This document shows, one piece after another, positions 1-39,462 of a stretch of DNA of 64,000 nt. The stretch lies in the NCBI GenBank assembly GCA_027257055.1, contig JAPVLO010000162.1, positions 930,001 to 994,000 of the forward strand. The letters run 5' to 3'. The translations under genes were made by a program, and so were the position numbers. How positions within the stretch are numbered: position 1 is the first letter of the stretch; the number at the start of each line of letters is the position of its first letter. A model generated the notes under the pieces. The model was not told the origin of the DNA and did no database searches. It saw nothing but the letters and a program-made list of their open reading frames with translations. Source of the DNA: Cephalopachus bancanus. Lineage: Eukaryota; Chordata; Mammalia; Primates; Tarsiidae.

Positions 1-2803
1 CATGGGGGCCAGGCAGCAGTGCTTCCCCCAGAAGTGGAAGAGAAGCAGCTTTGGGCTGGGTGGGTCCACCTTAGACCTCAGGGACCTTCATACAAGACCA
101 GGGAGTCTGGGAGGAGTGAGGGTCCTGAAGCAGCCCTCGAAGACTCTTCTGGCTCCCTAGCAGGCAGCTTTCCACAGAGATGGAACACAGACCTGAGAGA
201 TGGCACAGAAACGCTGCAGTCATCAGTGGGAATGCCTGCATCCCCAAAAGCCTGGCTTCATGTCCAAATGAACAGCTGGCTGGAGACTAGTCAGTGGTCA
301 AGACATGGCAGTGTTGAGACATGTGTAAAAGGGTCTAATCACCTTAAGCTGGGGTCCCCAGCAGCCCCCTGCCATGCTCCCACAGACAGGGAGTCACAAA
401 GAAGAAATACCTTCTTCCCCTGCCAACAGTGCTTCTTCAAGGTTGGGCAAACAAACCCTGCTCCCCATCTTCTCCTGGAACACTCTCACCGCAGATAGTT
501 GCAGATCCTCCCTAGACAGAGCCTCTCCAGCCCCAGCCAGCAGCCACAGCAGAACTCACAGTGCAGCGATCCACGGGCACATCCAGCCACCAGCACGCTG
601 CTGTTACTCCCTTGCCAGGAGCACTTGGCTCTGAGCTCTGTAGCATGCATTTGTCATTTGGCTAAAATGCAGTGGTTCAGAGTGGCACAAAAGCAGGGCT
701 GTGGATTAGGTTTGAAAATGAAAACCTGATGGTGTTTTGGCAGACATCCTCCACATCACAGGGAGACCTGCAGAGGCACACACACTAGACTCAAAGTGGA
801 AAAACAGGAGGAGAGAAGGGAGGTTAAGAGGCCAAGAAGAAAGGAAGTGGGCAGAGAGGCCGGGAAGGTGGGACCCTCTGCCAGATCCAATGCATGAGTG
901 GAAGAATTCAAGCACTGCACTCCTTGGGGATGAACATCTGTCTCGGATGAGAGCAATGTCCGGGGCCTGGACCTCAGGTGGTGGAAGGGAATCAGTGATG
1001 TTTAGGGAAGGGTGAGAATCATAGCAGGGACAAGAATTGGGAGGGAGGTGGCACAGGCGCCGCTGAGGGTGGGACTGGAATGGTTTTGATTGTGTCTCTT
1101 CCATCACCTGGCTCCACTTGGTTCAGAAATTCTTGCTGCATCGTCATTCTGGGCTGAGGCCCAGAGAACTGCCAACCTCCTAATTACAGGCATTTCTCAC
1201 TGGTGTTGTCGGGGCTGTAGCGGGCCCAGCTTCGGAGTGGCTTTGTGTCAGGCAAGGAGTGCTTGCTGCTCTGAGAAATGGCTCCCTTTCTTCCTCACTC
1301 ACTCTTCCATCTGCCTCTCATCTGACTCTGCTCACACTCAGCTCTATGACTCTTCCTTACTCTAGTCCTTGTCAGTTGCTCTCTCTCATTCACTCTCTCC
1401 ATCAAGGGTCCTTGGGTTTATGTATACACTTCCCAAATGAGCAGTCTGAGCCCCAGATACCCCAACCAGTCTCAGTCTCTCTCGCACTCTCTCTCTCTCA
1501 CTCTCACACACATATGTACACCCACACACTCATGCACATACACCCCTTTTCTGTAGGGAAACTCTGAATGGAGCTGGTAGGGGAGAATGGGATAAAGGAA
1601 TATAACTTGGTGTTCACTGGCTCCAATACTTCTTTGATTTTCCTCAGCAAAAATGACCTCAGCCCTTTGACTTCATAAAAAGGCCAGGACTCTATTTAGA
1701 TGACCCTCCCCTTTGTCTCTTTCCTCACCCAGAATGCCTTTCCTAGAAGAAATCTAGGTAGATCCTAATGCACTGTTCAGTCTTGATACTACGGGGACTG
1801 GAAGACAAACTCACCTTCATTCATTCACTCAATCTCTTAAAAAATATCTGTTGAATGCTTACAATGTCCTAGGTGCTGGGAATAGAGAGGTAAATGAATT
1901 GGACACCAGAACTGAATTTATGGAATTGAAGTCTTAGGGGGTAAGGCAGACATTAAACAACTAATCGCATACATAATCACAATGGCACAAGTCATTAATT
2001 ACAATTGTGAGAAGTGCTGAGAACAAGAAACATTCTGTACTGTAAAGGAGGTTTGGCTTGCAAGGGGGAGTGGAGCCACGGGGATGGGACCTGGGAGAGA
2101 CTTGCTGAGAACAGCCCAGGCCCCTCTTACTTCCTTTCTGGGCTCCAGCACATTGATGGATGAGGATGAGGCAGGCAGTTTATTTCTCCTGGAAGCCACA
2201 TTGCTGGGTTCTAGGACTCCTGCTATTTAATAAAGAATGCTGCACAAGTCGTGGGTAGATGGATGAGCAAATATTACTGATTAAAGAACCATGTGCCCTC
2301 TCTGATATTAATGGATAGGAAGGCATGGGGCAGGGAGACAGATTGGGGAACCAGAACTGTAGGAAGAATAGAAAGGGTCAGCTGCTCTGCAGTCTTCCCA
2401 GAGGGGCACAGAACCCGGCACTGTGGGTAGCTGCTGCCCCCTGATGGGCATAGAAACACAGTTTGGTTTTGTCCTTTAAGGAGGATTTGGGTCCTTAACA
2501 AGTGTAGAGTGTGTTGCAAAGGGATGTCAGAACAACCTTCTCAGGGCTCTTTTCCCTGTGCATCCGGCGGCCAGGACTGGGAAGGCCTCCCCACAGCTGG
2601 GGCCCCAAAGCTCGCAATTTAGTCTTTGGGGATGAAATTTTAGTTCCTAAGGTGGTAAAGGCAGGCAGGAGGAATGGAGAAAGAAGAGGGAAGATGTGGA
2701 ATCCCAAACCAACTTTGTTCAGATGATGCAATCCATTTCCTTTGTCTATTTATTTCTCTTCATCCTGAACGGGATTAGCCCAATAGCCTAAAAATCTGTT
2801 TCA
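1..2803. other. intergenic, no gene recognised
   Basis: Open frames here (for example 19-498) lack splice-consistent context and resemble no family I know. A CT- and CA-rich low-complexity stretch lies at about 1470-1550. The segment at 1815-2030 reads like an ancient mammalian interspersed repeat (TTCATTCATTCACTCA start, then a degenerate body). By human synteny PRRT4 would lie to the left, outside the window. Confidence 0.5.
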
Positions 2804-3085
2804 TGCTGGCACAACGACTCACACCTGTAATCCTAGCACTTTGGGAGGCCAAGGCTGGCAGATTGCTTGAGCCCAGGAGTTTGAGATCAACCCGGGCAAC
2901 ATAGTGAAATCTTGTCTCCACAAAAAATTACCTGAGTGTGGTGGCGTGTGCCTGTAGTCTCAGCTCCTCAGGATGCTGAGGTGAAAGGAGTGCCTGAGTC
3001 CAGGAGGCTGCTATGAGTCGTGATTGTTGTGATCATGCCACCACACTCTATCCTGGATGACAGAGTGAGACCCTGACTAAATATA
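2804..3085 (+). mobile_element. old Alu (AluJ-like)
   Basis: A diverged left arm (CACACCTGTAATCC) and right arm ending GACAGAGTGAGACCCTGACT mark an old dimeric Alu. It is followed by AT-rich sequence and a short TG repeat at about 3106-3125. Confidence 0.8.
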
Positions 3086-3403
3086 AATATGTTTTGTGCA
3101 TATGTGAGTGTGTGTGTGTGTGTGTTTTGTATTCCAAAGCTTCCTCTCCTGAGTTATGTTTTTTAAAACAACTGTGTTGTTTTCTTTTAAGTGTATGTTA
3201 CTTGGAGCTAGAGCTTAATAAATCTGATGTTTAGAGCCCCCTCACCTTGCACATCACCATCAATCGGTCATCCATCCATCCAAAATGTATTGAAAATGAA
3301 GAGGGCTTGAGGAGATTGTGAAACTAAATTTTCACCATAGTACCTTTTATACTCATTGAGTTTTCTACCTACCATGTTACTACCATTTAAAAGTAATTAT
3401 TAA

Positions 3404-3558
3404 GGGCCGGGAACAGTGACTTACACCTGTAATTTCAGCACTTTGAGAAGTCCGGGCAGGAGAATTGTTTGAGTCCAGGAGGTCAAGACAGTGAGCCATG
3501 ATTGTGTCACTGCACATTAGCCTGGGAAACAGAATAAGACCCTGTCTCAAGAAAACCC
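3404..3558 (+). mobile_element. internally deleted Alu or Alu monomer
   Basis: A GGCCGGGAACAGTGACT start is followed by a shortened body ending GACCCTGTCTCAAGAAAA. Its 3' half is copied in inverted orientation at 4018-4199. Confidence 0.75.
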
Positions 3559-3689
3559 CCATTAAAAACAAATAAAAACAAAATAAAAGTAATGATTTTA
3601 AAAGTTCCTTTTTAAAAAAAATATTTTTTTAGCTAGGCATTCTGCAGGGTGAAACTGTCTTGCACACAATTCAGGTCCTGAACCCCGTG
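3509..3689 (+). repeat. inverted duplication, donor arm
   Basis: This 181-bp segment runs from ACTGCACATTAGC to AACCCCGTG. It reappears at 4018-4199 on the opposite strand at roughly 93-95% identity by eye. It includes the 3' half of an Alu plus non-Alu sequence. Confidence 0.9.
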
Positions 3690-3939
3690 GAATGGCAAAT
3701 ACTCTCTGTGTTCCAGGATCCAGGAGCAACCAGATCTCCTCCTGGCTAAGCGAGACCTTTCAGCCTTGAGTCTGTCTGATGAACTGACCTAGGGGAGATC
3801 TTCTGTTTCCCAGAGGACCTGGGTTCTAGGTCTGTGTGTATAAACTGTATGTTGTGTTTTCTTTGTGTGTGCCCTGCTGTGGTCTTGTAGTGTGCATATG
3901 TATTGTGAGTTTTTTTTTTAATGTTCAGTATCTGTTTCC

Positions 3940-4235
3940 CCTACTAGGCTGTATTCTCCATGAGGGAGGAGATCCTGACTTTCCTTAGTTCACCTATTTT
4001 ATCCTTAATGCCTGACTCACGGGGTTCAGGACCTGAACTGTGTGCAAGACAGTTGCACCCTGCAGAATGCCTAGCTAAAAAAATATTTTTTTTAAAAAAG
4101 GAAATTTTAAAATCATTACTTTTATTTTGTTTTTGTTTGTTTTCAATGGGGGTTTTCTTGAGACAGGGTCTTATTCTGTCTCCCAGGCTAATGTGCAGTA
4201 AGAAGGAGCTCAGTAAATATTCATTGAAAGAATAA
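3940..4235 (+). mobile_element. L2 3' end, interrupted
   Basis: The pattern 'ctgtattctccatgaggg', then a terminal 'gctcagtaaatattcattgaa', is the characteristic 3' end of mammalian L2. The inverted copy at 4018-4199 splits it. Confidence 0.6.
4018..4199 (-). repeat. inverted duplication, inserted arm
   Basis: Reverse complement of 3509-3689, separated from it by 328 bp. It interrupts what reads as the 3' end of an L2 element, whose halves flank it (GCCTGACTCA before, GGAGCTCAGTAAATATTC after). It cuts off mid-Alu, so this arm looks like the derived copy. Confidence 0.88.
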
Positions 4236-4284
4236 TTGTGTATGATCTGTGTCCGGGTATGTACTGTTTAAAAATTTTCTTATA

Positions 4285-4850
4285 AAGACGGTGGGTGCAC
4301 GTAAGGATTAACTACACAAGTAGGCTGCATGCAGATGAAGTTTGGGTCTCCAACTGGTCCTCACTTCCCCTGGTTTGGGACCAGGTACACTTTGTGTTGT
4401 TACATTCCCCCTTCTTCTTTCCCTCTCTCCCCTGGCAGTGCCTAACAATTGCTGATCCCTCTCTTGTGTTAATGTGATTAATGTTCAGGTCCCACTATGA
4501 GTGAGAAAATGTGGTATTCAGTTCTTTGTTTCTGTGATAGATCACTAAGTATGACGGTCTCCAACTCTGTCCAACTTGCTACAAAGTCCATGATTTTATT
4601 CTTCTTTATGGCTGCATAATAATCCACCGTGTATATGTACCACATTTTCTTATCCAGTCCACTTTAGATTGGCATGTTTCAATTCCATGTTTTTGCTATT
4701 GCGGCTATTGTGGCTATAACATGCGTGTGCAGGTGTCATTTTTTTCCGCCTCCACATTTATACCCAGGAGAGGGATTGCTGGATCGTATGGAAGGTCAAT
4801 TTTTAGTTCTTTTAGGAATATGTGTATTTTAGTAGTCATACTTTGTGAGC
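4285..4850 (-). mobile_element. L1 3' end (ORF2 C-terminus and 3' UTR)
   Basis: On the minus strand it carries the common L1 ORF2-end text (ATGGATAAGAAAATGTGG-like, here diverged) followed by a G-rich 3' UTR. It is homologous to the L1 pieces at 46447-46965. Confidence 0.8.
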
Positions 4851-5149
4851 CTGGGGTGACAGATGTCTAACATCCTCCTAGAATATGAGAACAGTTCAGA
4901 TGATGGATGTGGCACACTTGAGTCTATGCCTTTGTGTTCTGGTTTGTGTTTATGCACGTAATCTGGAAATGTGTGGAGACACTTCAGAAAATATTTATTA
5001 AACACTCATTATATGTCAGATCCTTGGTTAGGCCTGAGTCAAAAACGACTTCTCCTGCCCATCCTGGTGAATTTTGGGGTAGATCTCCCGGAGGTGAGAT
5101 TTTAAGCAGGGTAGGAGTTGTCGATGCCAAGTTTCCCTGCAGTAGCGAA

Positions 5150-33801
<28,652 letters not shown>

Positions 33802-34228
33802 TGATGCCTGCAGACTGGATAAGAAGCTGGGTTGTGGACCTTTTGATGAAGCCCAGGCCTCTCCCCACCCCCAAGTCTTAAGTCTGAGAGAAAGAAAATC
33901 CTCAAGGCACAGCCTCTGTTGGAGGCTCCATGGGCCGTGCAAGCCTGAACGTCGACCCCGCCTCCAGTGTGTGGTTGGTTAGCCACAGAGAACTTCATGA
34001 TGCTTCTTGCGTACTATCCAGATTGTGTAAAGTTGTGTTTGTAATTGCCATTTTTATTCTTTACTTCTCAAATGGAAACAGTTGTAAAAGTATCTGGAAT
34101 GCTGAATTTTTAAGATGTATATTTTGTTAAGCATATTCTCTAAATGAGATATTGTGTGGCTTTTTAATAAGGGACTGTCATTTCTAGCGTATGTAAATAC
34201 TTGATTATTTATGAATGTTCTTGACATT

Positions 34229-34517
34229 TTTTTTTTTTTTTTCCGAGTTGGAGTCTCACTCTGTCGCCCAGACTGGAGTGCAGTGGCCGCTTCCGGCCAC
34301 CGCAGCCTCATCCTGCTGGGCTCCGGCGATCCTTCCGCCTCAGCCTTCCAAGTAGCCGGAACTACAGGCATGTGCTACCACGCCCGGCTGATTTTTTGAT
34401 TTATTGTAGAGATGAGGTCTCCCTGCCCAGGCGGGTCTCGAACCTGCGGGCTCAGGCAATCCACTCACCTCAGCCTCCCAAAGGCGCGGGATTACAGGCT
34501 GAGCCACCGAGCCCAGC
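34229..34517 (-). mobile_element. young-type Alu in the probable RBM28 3' UTR
   Basis: Complete minus-strand dimer flanked by TGTTCTTGACATT on both sides. Confidence 0.93.
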
Positions 34518-35040
34518 TTGTTCTTGACATTCTTAATGAATTCAGCGACATTGTCTTACACACTGCAGGAGATGACTAAGAGCAGAGATGCTTTCCAACC
34601 TCACCTCTGCAGGCAGGAGACCTTTGGAAAGTAAAGGAGGGAGGTGGGGCCTGGCAGAGTGCAGTACCTGATAAGCTGACAGAAATCAGTTTGCAGTGGC
34701 CAGAAGACACTGACCTGGCTAGCGCACGTCCTCCCCAGGATGTAGAGAACTCATGCGGATGGCGGGAAAAGCAATGTGCAGGAGGCCCAGGCTCCAGCCT
34801 GACCTGCTGTCACCCAGCAGGTGGCTTTGAGCCGGGTGCCAGCTCTCGTGGCGCTGGTTTCCTCATCTACTGAATAAGGAGTTTAAATGTTTTCTCTGAT
34901 CCTTCCCACCTCTAAATTCTTTCTACTTGATTCCTATCCCTGTTTCTTTCCTTTCTTTGCCAAATTTTAGAAGTGTCAAAAAAGCTGGGAGGAGTGGTAA
35001 ATATTAGAGTCGAGATCCACAAGGATTCTGCTGGCAGGAA

Positions 35041-35046
35041 GGAATA
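35041..35046 (+). terminator. alternative polyadenylation signal for RBM28
   Basis: AATAAA lies about 1.24 kb after the stop codon. The downstream GT-rich element is weaker than at 36879. Confidence 0.3.
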
Positions 35047-35942
35047 AACTGAGCCCGATAAGGTGAAATTCCCTGGGGACAAATGTAAATCCCTGTGTTG
35101 GGGTCTAAAAACTCATCCACACAACTTCTGAAGGGTGAGTTTGAGTCGATTGAATCCACATTATGAAGCACCAGCCTGGCCACCACACATGTGCCAGGAC
35201 TGTTCGGCTGGATTAGTAGACATGTGATTAGTAGCTCAGGTGACTGAGCTGCTGGTACTCAGAGCTGGCCAAGCCACCTGTAAGACAAATGTAATGAATA
35301 TGTTGGTGAAGGAACCAAGCAAACTTGGTCATGAGTTGATTGTTGTTGGGGCTGGTCATGGACAAATGAAGATTTGCTATACTGTTCTCTCTACTTCTGT
35401 GAACATCTGGAACTTTTCAAGGTCCAAAGTTAAAAAAGAAAAGTCAGATGAGTAACTGAAGAAAACTGGTACTGACCTGCCTGAGAAGGAGATTCCTGGG
35501 GTTTAATAGCTAATGGCAGAGCTCAAAGGGTTCTTGGAGGCAGATGAGTAAAAACCACTCAGATGTTATAATGTCACTGTCAGAGGGGTATGGGTCCATC
35601 TTTGAAACAGTCCAAGTGTCAGTGTGCGAAGTTCATGATGCTGTCTGGGGGACACCAGCACCAGCATTTAGGCTGGAGGAGGTCGTGAGGATTGGTCAGT
35701 TCATAATGTTTGACCCCAAGGTGGCCTGTCGGTTGATCTGTTTTCGCTTGGACTACTCTATCTGCTCACCAGGCACTTTTTTCCTAGTACTCAAATATCT
35801 TTAACATTCAAAAATACATCTTAACATTTAGGATGGATGAAAATAGTGTTCATTCAAATAGCGTTGCCAATTCTCTTATATCTTAGATCTAGATATTTCT
35901 TCTAACAGCTTCAGTGACCCAGTCTGTTAAAACCTCAGTCTG

Positions 35943-36222
35943 GGCCAGGCTGGGTGGCTCAGCCTGTAATCCCAGCACTTTGGGAGGCCGAGGTGAGTGA
36001 ATTACCTGAGCTCGTGGGTTCAAGTCCCAACCAGGTAACTTGGCAAGACCTCATCTCTATAATCAAAAAAATTAGCCGGGCATGGTAGTGTGCACCTTAG
36101 TTCTGGCTACTTGGAAGGCTGAGGTGGAAGGATCACTGGAGCCCAGAAGGTCGAGGCTGTGGTGGCCAGGAGCGTGCTACTGCACTTCAGTCTGGGCAAC
36201 AGAGTAAGACTCCAACTCAAAA
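35943..36222 (+). mobile_element. Alu, first of a tandem pair
   Basis: Plus-strand dimer with CTCCAACTC end. With the next Alu it is enclosed by a single pair of AAAACCTCAGTCTG repeats. Confidence 0.9.
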
Positions 36223-36235
36223 AAAACTGAGTCGA

Positions 36236-36521
36236 AGGCTGGGTGTGGTGGCTCACGCCTATAATCCCAGCACTTGGGAGGCCGAGGTGAGAGGATTGCC
36301 TGAGCCCACGGGTTCGAGACTGGTCTGGGCAACTTGGCGAGACCTCATCTTCACACTAAGTCCAAAAAATTAGCCGGTCATGGTGACGCTTGCCTGTAGT
36401 TCCAGCTACCGGGAAGAGAAGGTTGAGGCAGAAGGATCACCTGAGCGCAACAGGTCGAGGCTGCAGTGGCTGAAAGCATGCCGCTGCACTCCAGCCTGGG
36501 CAGCAGTGAGACTCAAACTCA
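36236..36521 (+). mobile_element. Alu, second of a tandem pair
   Basis: Plus-strand dimer of a slightly older type, lacking a long A-tail. It ends directly at the right AAAACCTCAGTCTG copy. Confidence 0.88.
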
Positions 36522-36878
36522 AAACCTCAGTCTGAAGTTTTTGCCCAGTTCTTTAAGAGTGATATGAAGACGAATCACCTGCTTTCTCAACAGTCATATG
36601 TGGTGTCTTCCTTGGGGACGTCTTGCCATGGTGATTTGGTCAGTTTCATTGACCCCTTGCCTCGGGAGTATTCTTGCATGAAAGTTGTGTTTACTTCAGA
36701 ACCTGGTGTCAAGTGGAATTTTCTGAATGAACATGAAGGTTGAGGTGCAGACTACTTGGTTAAAAAACAACAGATATTTTAACATCCAAGACTGAAGGCC
36801 ACCAGTCAAAACTATCAAGTTTCTGTTGCATTTTCCTGCTTGATGACACAGTAGCCTGGCTCAGAGATATGACCTTTA

Positions 36879-36884
36879 AATAAA
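36879..36884 (+). terminator. candidate polyadenylation signal for RBM28
   Basis: AATAAA followed within 20-50 bases by GT-rich sequence. It is the best-formed signal on the plus strand downstream of the RBM28 stop codon. Confidence 0.45.
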
Positions 36885-36905
36885 GAATCTTAAGATGCTG
36901 TGCAG

Positions 36906-39190
36906 CTGTTTCTCTGTTTATTTCTGTTAGTTAGTCCATGGTTTTGAAGAATCTGCTCTGCTCCCGCTGTGCAATTCCTTCTTCTAGAGTTAGCCTGTGG
37001 CAAAGATTATGCTTCAGCTGTCACAGAGATGAGATCTGTGGCTTCCTCTCTTACAAAGCTAGGGCATGTAATCCATTCTTTGAAATACTTCCAACTGTCC
37101 TTTGATATGCTTTTTTATCTTGAAAAGAAGTCTTCCAACTAGAAATGCAGAGCCCGGAACTTCAAGGCTCCGGAGAGCCCTTCCCGTCATGCACTTGGCC
37201 TTCAGTTGTCTGAGAAAGTAGAGAGAGGGTCAAATGTGTCACAGCGAATGCTGACCCATCAGCAGTCTCAGGCTGTCCCGTGTGGTGACCGACAGGCAGC
37301 CGCCCATGCGCCCCTGAAGGTTGCACTTCTCCATAAGCTACTCCATCATGGAAACAGCCCCGTTGTCAGACTGGAGGATGCTTGAGAGAAGTTTGCTGAC
37401 AGTTTGTCCTGAGTGCTTCTCAGCTCCTCTCCAACTCGGCTCTCACTGGCGTTCCGAGGGCCTGACTGAGGTTTCCTTCAGGCCAAGTAAAGATTTCCAA
37501 ATGTCCCTTTGCCAGGTTGGTCCTTGTAGAAATCATCCGCATGCGTTTTCCTGTTTTTATTTGTCTGTTTGTTTTGGGGTTTTTTTTGTCATTCTTCTCC
37601 TGGTACCGCTTCCTTCCAGGGATTGTTGGCAGAATCTGAGGCAGCTCGTTGGTTGGATGTCATTTAGTGGCCAGCCATGGGGTGAGTGAGTTAATGGATA
37701 GTTAGTGACTGCCTTGGCATCTGATTCTGATCTGATAGTTGGCTGCACACTGGCTTCTGTGCTGATGAAGGAACATACCGGGAAGACAGTAGAGGACACC
37801 GCCTGGGAACAGTTCTGAGAAGAAAACTGCTAAGTCACTGAAAGCCCTCTTGGACCACCCCCAAATGGAGCATCTTGATAGATGGCAAATCCAGCTTCCC
37901 TTCGACTTGTCCTTGTTGCCCTGAGCCCGCTGCCTCTCCCCAGCATGAGGCCTCTGCCACAGAGACACCCCAAAGCATCTCCTTCACTGAACATTTGACA
38001 GGAGGAAAACCTTTCTGTCCTGGAGGGCAGAGGCTGTATTTTACTTTTCCACATGCCCTGCAACACCCGCCATTGATTTACTTACAGTAGTTCATTTAAT
38101 ACTGTTGAGCTCCCCGAAGGCTATGTGTTCCAGGGCTTGGGGGCTTGCGAAGGACAGCAGTCATTTCCTGTGATAACAAGTGTGAAAGGGCCCCGGATAT
38201 ACAAACAATAGAAAAGAACCAAACTGCCGTCCACAGCGCCTCGAATGTGCCACCTAGGCACTTTCTGCAGTGTCTTGCCATGCCAATCTGGACAATTCCT
38301 CCATCCCTTCTCGTCACTCAAGTGCTATCCAGCATTCAAGATTGGGCTCAAGGCCCAACCTCTCCCTGGGGACCTCGGGGCACTGTGATCCCTCCAGGTC
38401 CCTGGCACACTCACTGGCTGGCATCCTCACCCGACCCCACATGTGCTACCATGGCTTACTTGTCATTTCTTTTGGTCTTGCCTTCCCAGGTAGACTGAGC
38501 CCCTGGATGGCAAGGACCGTCTCCGTGGTCTCAGTCCTGGCTACTGGCACTCGGCTGTCCTTGAGGATTGGTATAGAGAAGGGCGAAGGTGAAGAACCTA
38601 CCAGTCGCCTGCTGTAGTGATCCCACCCACCCTTGTTTGCCGTGTTTTCCCTTCTTTCTTGCACAGCCTCATTCCTCTCAGAGTAAATGCTCAAAGAGTG
38701 AATTCCTCTCACTCTTCTACCCTCTTTTCTTTCTCCTCTCCTGTGCATTATTGTCTGGGCCTTAGTCTACAAGCAGCTCCACTCAGATGCTGCTTAAACC
38801 ACCTTGTGGCCAGAGCCAATCCCACTGTTGTCCCCCTGCTGCCCGAGGGACTCCCAGCCTGTGTGCACAGGACAGGATGTGCAAACAACCCAGCTGTCAA
38901 ATGGGTCCAAGTGTCCCTCCTCTCCCTACTCTCAACCTGCCTCCCCAGCTCTTCCTCCTCCTCTCCTCTTCACTGGGTCTGACATGCACTGTTCAACTGC
39001 AGGGTGCTCAGGTGCTGAACTTCTGCTCAAGTGTTTCCCTTAGATACCATCAAGGAAGAGACACCATCGTTGTATTCTGGTCCATGGCAGGAAAGACTCT
39101 ATCACAGCCCCTGGCTTGTCAGATGGAGAGGCCCAAATCTTACTCCTGTGCTGTTTACAAAGAGACAATGGCACAAAGGAACACCTTTGT
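36906..39190. other. intergenic, no gene recognised
   Basis: Apparently unique sequence with several open frames on both strands that show no recognisable domain. An L2-like fragment lies at about 38290-38710 (CCCTGGATGGCAAGGACCG, then AGTAAATGCTCAA). Confidence 0.5.
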
Positions 39191-39194
39191 TTTT

Positions 39195-39462
39195 ATGAGT
39201 CAGAGTCTCACTCTTGCCCAGGCTGGAATGCAGTGGCACACTCACAGCCACCGCAGCCTTGACCTGCTGGGCTCAAGCGATCCTTCCAAGCAGCTGGAAC
39301 CATGGGCGCCCGCTACCACACCTGGCTAATTTTTTATTTATCGTAGAGACGAGGTCTCGCCAAGTTGCCCAGGTTGGTCTCAAACCCATGGATTCAGTCA
39401 GTTCTCTCACCCCCACCTCCCAAAGTGCTGGGTTTACAGGCCTGAGCCACCTCTCCCAGAAG
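39195..39462 (-). mobile_element. older Alu
   Basis: Minus-strand dimer flanked by AAGGAACACCTTT and AAGGAGCACCTTT. Confidence 0.87.

Larger units (their letters stand above)
33802..36905 (+). other. RBM28: probable RBM28 3' UTR
   Basis: The sequence after the stop codon holds no other gene. AATAAA occurs at 35041-35046 and again at 36879-36884. The second has a GT-rich downstream stretch (about 36895-36935), typical of a cleavage site, so the main transcript may end near 36905. Non-canonical nearer sites before the Alu at 34229 cannot be excluded. The interval contains one minus Alu and two plus Alus. Its extent is inference. Confidence 0.45.

Noticed and set aside
19..498. 159-codon plus-strand open frame at the left edge
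   Set aside because: No recognisable domain, no splice-site support and no similarity I know of. PRRT4 would be expected further left, but nothing here reads as its C-terminus.
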